From DATHWB01 sp040905965 (lineage in GTDB: Bacteria; Actinomycetota; Acidimicrobiia; Spongiisociales; ZC4RG35), in NCBI GenBank assembly GCA_040905965.1, contig JBBDQP010000098.1, positions 1 to 64,000 of the forward strand: DNA of 64,000 bases, read 5' to 3'. The position numbers and the translations under genes are program-made. The notes under the pieces were generated by a model that was not told where the DNA came from, made no database searches, and worked only from the letters and a program-made list of their open reading frames with translations. Below, piece by piece: positions 59,073 through 64,000 of the stretch; position 1 is the stretch's first letter, and each line of letters opens with the position of its first letter.

Positions 59073-60838
59073 CCGAGCGCCGGGCGCTCGTCGTTCCGGC
59101 CGTTCCGTCGTTCTCGGTGGACGGGGGCTTTCGATACGCGATCCCCGAAACGCTGGCGGCCACGATCGAACTCGGGACGGTCGTTCGGGTTCCTCTGGGC
59201 GGACGGCGGGTGCGGGGATTCGTCGTGGCGGTCGAGGATGGCGCCGACGGAGATGCGCTGAAACCGGTCGCAGCCGTGTCGGGCGATCGCGCCGTATTCG
59301 ACGAACCACTCCTCGAATCGCTGCGATGGGCGTCACATCATTACGCGAGTCCGTTGTCGGCGATGTTGGAACGCGCCGCCCCGCCGAACAATCCTCGACT
59401 GCACCCATCGAGGCTCCTCCCGCCTCCTGCGGTGACGGGTGACACCTTGAGCGGTGTGGTGGAGGCGGCGATCGGGCGTCGACGAGTGCCGCCGACGGTC
59501 GTGCTCTCCTCCCATCCTCCGACTGGCCTTCTGGCGGCGACAGCCGGCTCCTTGCTGAGCCATGGGTTGTCGACGATGGTGATTACCGCGACGACGCGGG
59601 AAGCCGAGGAGCTTTTCGAGGTCTTCTCCGCGGTGCTTCCGGGTCATTGTGTGATCGCCCACGGGGACATGCCCGACCGTGCGATTACCGGCGCGTGGAG
59701 TCGGGCCACCATGCCGTGCGTGCTCGTCGGGACGCCCAGGGTGGTCTGCTGGCCCGTCGCAAGACTCGGCTTGGCCGTCGTTCTCGAGGAGGGTCGACGG
59801 GCGATGAAGGATCGCCAGACCCCCACCGTCCATGTGCGCGAGGTCCTTCGCAGACGGGGGCAACGCGAACGATTTGGCCTCACCGTTGTCGGGCCGACGC
59901 CGACAACCGAGGTCCTGGCGACGGGACCCACCGTCATCAGGTCAGGTGGCCGGATGTGGAACTCGGTCGAGGTGGTCGACCTGCGGAAGGAGAGCACCGG
60001 CGGATCGATCTTCAGCGAACCGGTACGGATGGCTCTCGCTGCTGTCACCCGGAGGGGTGGCAGCTCGTTCGTCTTCGGGCATCGGAAGGGGTATGCGGCG
60101 GCAACGCGCTGTGGCGCGTGCCGAACGGTGCGACGATGCCCGGGGTGCGGGTCCCGACCTGATCCGGGGGAGCGTTGCACCAGGTGCAGCTTTGAACTCG
60201 GCCCCTGCATCGACTGTGGGGGAACCAGGTTCGAGGCCCTCGGTGCCGGGGTCGGCAGAGTGGTCGCCGAAGCCGGTCGCATCGTCGGATCGGAGTTCGT
60301 CGTGCCCGCGCCTGCGAGTGGGCTCGTGGTCGTCGGGACCGAGCGCGACGTACTCGGGCTGGGCGACCTGGATCTCGTGGTGGTGCCGGATTTCGACGGT
60401 CTCCTGCACGGTACGAACTACCGGTCGGCAGAGGACGCACTCCGGCTGGGGGCTCGGCTGGCGGGGCTGGTAGGCAGAGGGTCAGGTCGGCGGATGATGC
60501 TTCAGACATCCGAGCCGGATCACCCGGCCGTCAGGGGTCTGGTGAAGTCGGATCCGCTCTCGGCGCTCGAATCCGAGCTCGAGACCAGACGGGTCATGGG
60601 GTATCCGCCATCCGGGGAGCTCGCAGTCATCGAGGTCGGCGGTGGTTCACCTCCGGATCTGACCCCGCTTCTCGAACACTGCGACGTCCTCGGGCCGGCA
60701 CCGCATCGTGACGGGACGCGGTGGCTCCTGCAGGGCAGCGACCTCGGTCGGGCGAAGACCGCGCTGCGTCCAATGGTGCAGCGCTGGCGTGATTCGGGGC
60801 TCCGGGTCCGGATCGACGTCGACCCGATCGACCTCTGA
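59021..60838 (+). CDS. priA: PriA-like primosomal protein without helicase motifs
   Basis: About 590-605 residues. The N-terminal 3'-end-binding domain (about 20-120) and the zinc region with four CxxC pairs (CGAC, CPGC, CTRC, CIDC) identify PriA. The Walker A motif GxTGSGKT is missing and the DEEH box is reduced to LEEGRRAMKDRQTP, as in other actinobacterial PriA, which are thought not to unwind DNA. Start is uncertain: GTG 59021 lies 52 nt inside metK, while CTG 59069 would give a CTGA overlap like the ATGA/GTGA joints used elsewhere here. Confidence 0.88.
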   Translation: MGAHRSDRRVGRGGGTLTERRALVVPAVPSFSVDGGFRYAIPETLAATIELGTVVRVPLGGRRVRGFVVAVEDGADGDALKPVAAVSGDRAVFDEPLLESLRWASHHYASPLSAMLERAAPPNNPRLHPSRLLPPPAVTGDTLSGVVEAAIGRRRVPPTVVLSSHPPTGLLAATAGSLLSHGLSTMVITATTREAEELFEVFSAVLPGHCVIAHGDMPDRAITGAWSRATMPCVLVGTPRVVCWPVARLGLAVVLEEGRRAMKDRQTPTVHVREVLRRRGQRERFGLTVVGPTPTTEVLATGPTVIRSGGRMWNSVEVVDLRKESTGGSIFSEPVRMALAAVTRRGGSSFVFGHRKGYAAATRCGACRTVRRCPGCGSRPDPGERCTRCSFELGPCIDCGGTRFEALGAGVGRVVAEAGRIVGSEFVVPAPASGLVVVGTERDVLGLGDLDLVVVPDFDGLLHGTNYRSAEDALRLGARLAGLVGRGSGRRMMLQTSEPDHPAVRGLVKSDPLSALESELETRRVMGYPPSGELAVIEVGGGSPPDLTPLLEHCDVLGPAPHRDGTRWLLQGSDLGRAKTALRPMVQRWRDSGLRVRIDVDPIDL

Positions 60839-60844
60839 TACCGT
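60839..60844 (+). promoter_or_regulatory. -10 hexamer for def
   Basis: TACCGT ends 10 nt before ATG 60855 and directly abuts the priA TGA stop. Confidence 0.4.
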
Positions 60845-60854
60845 CACCGCACGC

Positions 60855-61364
60855 ATGGCGATCTTTCCTATCCGCACCTACGGCGATCCGGTGTTGCGGA
60901 CCCCGACGACTCCTGTGCAGGTTGTCGACGACGGCGTCCGGAAGCTGGTGGCCGATCTGATCGAAACGATGCATGACGCGCCGGGCGTCGGTCTCGCCGC
61001 CAATCAGATAGGTGTTTCCCGTCGCGTCGCCGTCTTCGATGCCCATGACGGTGAAGGGCCGCGTCCCCTGATCAACCCGGTGATCGTCGAGACGGACGGC
61101 GAATTGGAGTTCGAAGAGGGCTGCCTCTCGGTTCCGGGGCACTATTGGCCCATCCTCCGCCCCGAATATGCCAGGGTCCGGTCGCTCGACCTGGAGGGGA
61201 ACGAGGTGGAGTACGAGGGGATCGACCTGATGGGCCGGGTGCTCCAGCACGAAATCGGTCATCTCGACGGCGGCCTTCTCATCGATCACATGCCGAAACG
61301 GGCGAGGAAGAAGGCGTTGAAGGTGCTGCGGGAGGAGCTGCTCCCGCCGCAGTCCGGCCTGTGA
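60855..61364 (+). CDS. def: Peptide deformylase
   Basis: 169 residues. Motif 1 GVGLAANQ (44-51), motif 2 EEGCLSVPG with metal ligand Cys90, motif 3 HEIGHLDG with His132, Glu133 and His136. Motif 3 has Gly where many enzymes have Asp (HExDH), a variant also seen in mycobacteria. Removes the formyl group from nascent proteins, complementing fmt next door, which adds it to the initiator tRNA. GTGA overlap with fmt. Confidence 0.95.
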   Translation: MAIFPIRTYGDPVLRTPTTPVQVVDDGVRKLVADLIETMHDAPGVGLAANQIGVSRRVAVFDAHDGEGPRPLINPVIVETDGELEFEEGCLSVPGHYWPILRPEYARVRSLDLEGNEVEYEGIDLMGRVLQHEIGHLDGGLLIDHMPKRARKKALKVLREELLPPQSGL

Positions 61365-62266
61365 AGGCTGTCTTCCTCGGGACGCCTCACGCCGCGGTAC
61401 CTGCGCTCACGGCCCTTTCGCAGACCGCCACCGTGGAAGTGGTCGTCACTCGTCCGGATCGCCCACGGGGACGGTCAGGGCGGCCGCAACCGTCCGCCGT
61501 CAAGGTGGCGGCCGAGAGCATGGGTCTCCACGTCGCCCAGCCGGAGACCAGTGCCGGACTCGAGGATGTGTGGGACACCGTCGGCGGATTCGACGTGGCC
61601 CTGGTCGTCGCCTTTGGGATGCTCATCAGTCCGTCAGCGCTGGCACGTGCGCCGAACAGATTCGTCAATCTCCACTTCTCGATCCTGCCACGCTGGCGGG
61701 GAGCGGCTCCGGTCCAGCGGGCACTTCTGGCGGGCGACGAGAGGACCGGTGTCACCCTGATGCGGATGGACGAGGGTCTTGATACCGGGCCGAGTCTCGT
61801 CACGGTGTCCACCGCGATCGCTCCCACCGATGACGCCGAGTCGCTCACCGCACGACTCGCCCGGATCGGAGCGGTCATGGTGGGCACGTCGCTCGGATCG
61901 ATCGGAGGACTGGTCGCCGTCCCCCAGGATCCGGATCGTGCGACGACCGCCCCCAAGATCCGCACCGACGAACGTTGGGTCGATCTCGCAGGAACACCAG
62001 CCTCGGTGTTGGCCGCCGTGCGAGGGCTCGCGCCATGGCCCGGCGCATGGGTGCGCCATCCCACCGGGGGAGTGAGGATCATCGAGGCGGAGGACGCCGG
62101 ATCGCAGATGCCGTCCGGGGACCTCCAGCTTGGGGCTGATGGACTCCAGCTCGGCCTCGGCGCCGGGGCAGTCCGCCTGGTTCGCGTTCAACCGGAAGGC
62201 AAGCGGCCGATGGGAGGCGTCGACTGGGCGCGCGGACTCCGAGGCGATCTCGGCCGGATGACATGA
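61361..62266 (+). CDS. fmt: Methionyl-tRNA formyltransferase
   Basis: 301 residues. VFLGTPHAAVPAL at the N-terminus, the folate/catalytic segment NLHFSILPRWRGAAPV (Asn, His) and DEGLDTGP with the catalytic Asp are intact, followed by the C-terminal tRNA-binding OB domain. GTG start overlapping the def stop. Overlaps rsmB by ATGA. Confidence 0.95.
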   Translation: MKAVFLGTPHAAVPALTALSQTATVEVVVTRPDRPRGRSGRPQPSAVKVAAESMGLHVAQPETSAGLEDVWDTVGGFDVALVVAFGMLISPSALARAPNRFVNLHFSILPRWRGAAPVQRALLAGDERTGVTLMRMDEGLDTGPSLVTVSTAIAPTDDAESLTARLARIGAVMVGTSLGSIGGLVAVPQDPDRATTAPKIRTDERWVDLAGTPASVLAAVRGLAPWPGAWVRHPTGGVRIIEAEDAGSQMPSGDLQLGADGLQLGLGAGAVRLVRVQPEGKRPMGGVDWARGLRGDLGRMT

Positions 62267-63438
62267 CGGTGACCGAAGACAGGGTCGCGGCGTCGGTCGC
62301 GGTGGGACGGGTCATTCGGTCGGGAGCCTGGTCGAATGTGGTGAGCCGGATCGAAGCAGAGTCCGCCGGGGCTGACGTCTCCACCGTCCAGGGCCTGGTG
62401 TTCGGTGTCCTCAGGAACCGCCCTCTCATCGACAACGCCATCGCATCCCACGCCTCCAGGCCTATCGAGAAGATCGATGACCGAGTGCTCGACCTCCTGC
62501 GGGTGGCGACGGCCGAACTCATGGCCGATCGAACCCCGATGCCGCTCGTCGTCGACGGACTCGTCCATGCCGTCCGTCTGGTCTCGCCACGGGCGGCCGG
62601 TTTTGCGAACGCGGTCATGCGGCGGATGAGCGAGAACGTTCCGCGCGCAGAGACGCTCGCCGACATCGGCATCCCTGAGTTCGTGGACTCGGCGATGCGT
62701 CACGTTCTCGACCCGGCGGATGTGGATGCGTTCTGGCTGGCGTCGCAACAGCCTGCCCCGGTGGGACTCCGGTCCGAACGACAACCGGATGGCGCGCGGA
62801 GGGTCGACGGAATTCCGGGAGCGTGGCTGTGGGATGAGGGTGCACCACCTGAAGGCGTGGCGGTCCAGGACCCTGCATCGGTGGCTGTAGTGAATGCTGT
62901 GGCACTGGGATGCGGTGGGTGCGCGCTCGACATCGCCGCTGCCCCAGGGGGCAAGACTCAACACCTCGTCGACCAGGCGGGCGAGACCGGTCGCGTGATC
63001 GGGATGGATATCCACCCCCGGCGAGTGCGAGACGCCGCCCTGCGGGTGCCACAGGCCATCTGGGTGGTGGGTGACGGACGCTCCGCTCCATTCGCCGAGT
63101 CCACTTTCGATGCGGTGCTCGTCGACGCCCCGTGCACAGGGCTCGGAACCTTGCGACGGCGTCCGGAGATCCGCGACCGAGTAAGCGAGGCGGGTATGGC
63201 ACAACTCGCCGCGATCCAGCGTTCACTGCTCGACGAGGCGCTCAGACTTGTGCGTCCGGGAGGCCGAGTCGTGTACTCGGTATGCACGATCACCCCGGCC
63301 GAGACGATCGACGTCGTCGCCGGTTTGGGCGGAGTGCCACCGAGTGGACTCCCCGGCGTGCGATACGGCGACGGCTGGTTGATGGGTCCGCACCTTGGTC
63401 CCACCGACGGCATGTTCGTCACGGTCATCCCGCGATGA
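62263..63438 (+). CDS. rsmB: 16S rRNA m5C967 methyltransferase
   Basis: 391 residues: N-terminal NusB-like RNA-binding domain (about 1-130, ending PRAAGFANAVMRRM) and C-terminal SAM-dependent methyltransferase. SAM site is DIAAAPGGKTQHL; the two catalytic cysteines are in VLVDAPCTGLG and VYSVCTI. Methylates C967 of 16S rRNA. The fmt-rsmB (fmu) pair is conserved widely. Confidence 0.94.
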   Translation: MTVTEDRVAASVAVGRVIRSGAWSNVVSRIEAESAGADVSTVQGLVFGVLRNRPLIDNAIASHASRPIEKIDDRVLDLLRVATAELMADRTPMPLVVDGLVHAVRLVSPRAAGFANAVMRRMSENVPRAETLADIGIPEFVDSAMRHVLDPADVDAFWLASQQPAPVGLRSERQPDGARRVDGIPGAWLWDEGAPPEGVAVQDPASVAVVNAVALGCGGCALDIAAAPGGKTQHLVDQAGETGRVIGMDIHPRRVRDAALRVPQAIWVVGDGRSAPFAESTFDAVLVDAPCTGLGTLRRRPEIRDRVSEAGMAQLAAIQRSLLDEALRLVRPGGRVVYSVCTITPAETIDVVAGLGGVPPSGLPGVRYGDGWLMGPHLGPTDGMFVTVIPR

Positions 63439-63470
63439 GGCGCGCCGTCGGTGGGAGGAGCGGGGGTCGG

Positions 63471-63476
63471 TAGACT
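63471..63476 (+). promoter_or_regulatory. -10 hexamer for leaderless rpe
   Basis: TAGACT ends 7 nt before GTG 63484 and 10 nt before the adjacent in-frame GTG 63487. Confidence 0.5.
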
Positions 63477-63483
63477 CGGCACC

Positions 63484-64000
63484 GTGGTGGACATCAAGAT
63501 CGCACCGTCGTTGCTCGCGGCGGATTTCAGTCGCCTCGCATCTGAAGTCGCCTCACTGGGTTCGGCCGCCGACCTCCTCCACCTCGATGTCATGGACGGC
63601 CACTTCGTTCCCAACTTGACGTTCGGAATGCCGGTGATCGCTGCCCTCCGTCCCCACACCGACCTGCGCTTCGACTGTCACCTCATGACGACGAACCCGG
63701 CCGACTATCTCCCCGAACTGGCGGAAGCGGGCGCCGACATCGTGACCGTCCATCTCGAGGCCCTACCCGACCCCCGTCCGGCCGCCGCCCTGGCAGAGCG
63801 GCTCGGACTCGGATTCGGGGTCGTGGTGTCACCGCCGACACCGTGGGAGGCGATGGCACCATTCATCGAGATGTGCGAGATGGTGCTGGTGATGTCCGTT
63901 CACCCTGGGTTTGGCGGGCAGTCGTTCATTCCGGAGGTGCTCGAGAAGGTGGAGGCGCTGCGAAAAGTCGTTGACTCGCAGGGTTTTGCGACCGATATCC
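63484..64000 (+). CDS. rpe: Ribulose-phosphate 3-epimerase, C-terminus cut by window edge
   Basis: 172 codons are visible of an expected 220 or so. APSLLAADF, HLDVMDGHFVPN (metal and catalytic Asp, His), DCHLMT and MSVHPGFGGQSF are the conserved family stretches, in order. Interconverts ribulose 5-phosphate and xylulose 5-phosphate in the pentose phosphate pathway. GTG 63484 follows the TAGACT hexamer by 7 nt. The order fmt-rsmB-rpe matches mycobacteria. Confidence 0.94.
   Translation, partial: MVDIKIAPSLLAADFSRLASEVASLGSAADLLHLDVMDGHFVPNLTFGMPVIAALRPHTDLRFDCHLMTTNPADYLPELAEAGADIVTVHLEALPDPRPAAALAERLGLGFGVVVSPPTPWEAMAPFIEMCEMVLVMSVHPGFGGQSFIPEVLEKVEALRKVVDSQGFATDI

Overview
The window is a GC-rich (by eye about two thirds G+C) stretch of a draft actinobacterial chromosome. 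Support for Actinomycetota comes from a mycobacterial-type integration host factor (mihF) next to gmk-rpoZ-coaBC-metK-priA, a helicase-dead PriA, a pgsA-patA-pimA string, an EF-G2-like factor, a DUF6167-like gene before alaS, and a lipoprotein with a Thr-rich linker. My best guess is class Acidimicrobiia or a relative; that is an inference from gene content, not a placement. Three 100-N gaps (34860-34959, 47867-47966, 56225-56324) show it is a scaffold, and the third is flanked by an exact 55-bp duplication typical of an unmerged assembly overlap.

Layout. 1-14.3 kb holds mixed-strand small units: proline iminopeptidase (cut by the window edge), dodecin, an MgtC-like membrane protein, a hotdog thioesterase, an RRM RNA-binding protein, the divergent NAD-salvage pair pncA/pncB, a DUF6328 membrane protein, a patatin-like lipase, a zinc-ribbon microprotein, a kinase-fold protein lacking its catalytic aspartates, thrS, ferritin, and a gltA/EF-G-like pair. 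From 14.4 kb to the end every gene but one is on the plus strand. 14.4-19.6 kb: pgsA-patA-pimA (phosphatidylinositol mannoside type), pdxS-pdxT (PLP), yebC and a membrane protein. 19.7-29.4 kb: ruvCAB, queA-tgt, yajC-secD-secF, apt, rel. 29.5-34.9 kb: a lone reverse coiled-coil gene, a metallo-hydrolase, hisS-aspS, rarA. 35.0-38.5 kb: a tightly coupled accessory cassette (iron-type alcohol dehydrogenase, enolase-superfamily enzyme, lipoprotein sugar dehydrogenase). 38.5-46.9 kb: a small alaS-linked protein, alaS, yqgF, mltG, prepilin peptidase, aroC-aroB, efp, nusB. 46.9-55.4 kb: a complete UMP operon (pyrR-pyrB-pyrC-carA-carB-pyrD-pyrF) behind a PyrR-binding leader. 55.4-64 kb: mihF, gmk, rpoZ, coaBC, metK, priA, def, fmt, rsmB, rpe (cut by the window edge).

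Genes inside operons are mostly joined by 1-4 nt stop/start overlaps (ATGA, GTGA, TTGA, TGATG). First genes of units, in contrast, usually have a TAnnnT hexamer only 6-10 nt before the start codon and no Shine-Dalgarno site, which points to leaderless transcription. In five places the upstream gene's TAG or TAA stop is itself the first half of that hexamer. A minority of units (RRM gene, pdxS, EF-G-like, MgtC-like, yajC, pyr) instead have a real leader and ribosome binding site. No CRISPR array, tRNA, rRNA, insertion sequence or prophage was seen, and no gene-free stretch exceeds 300 bases.
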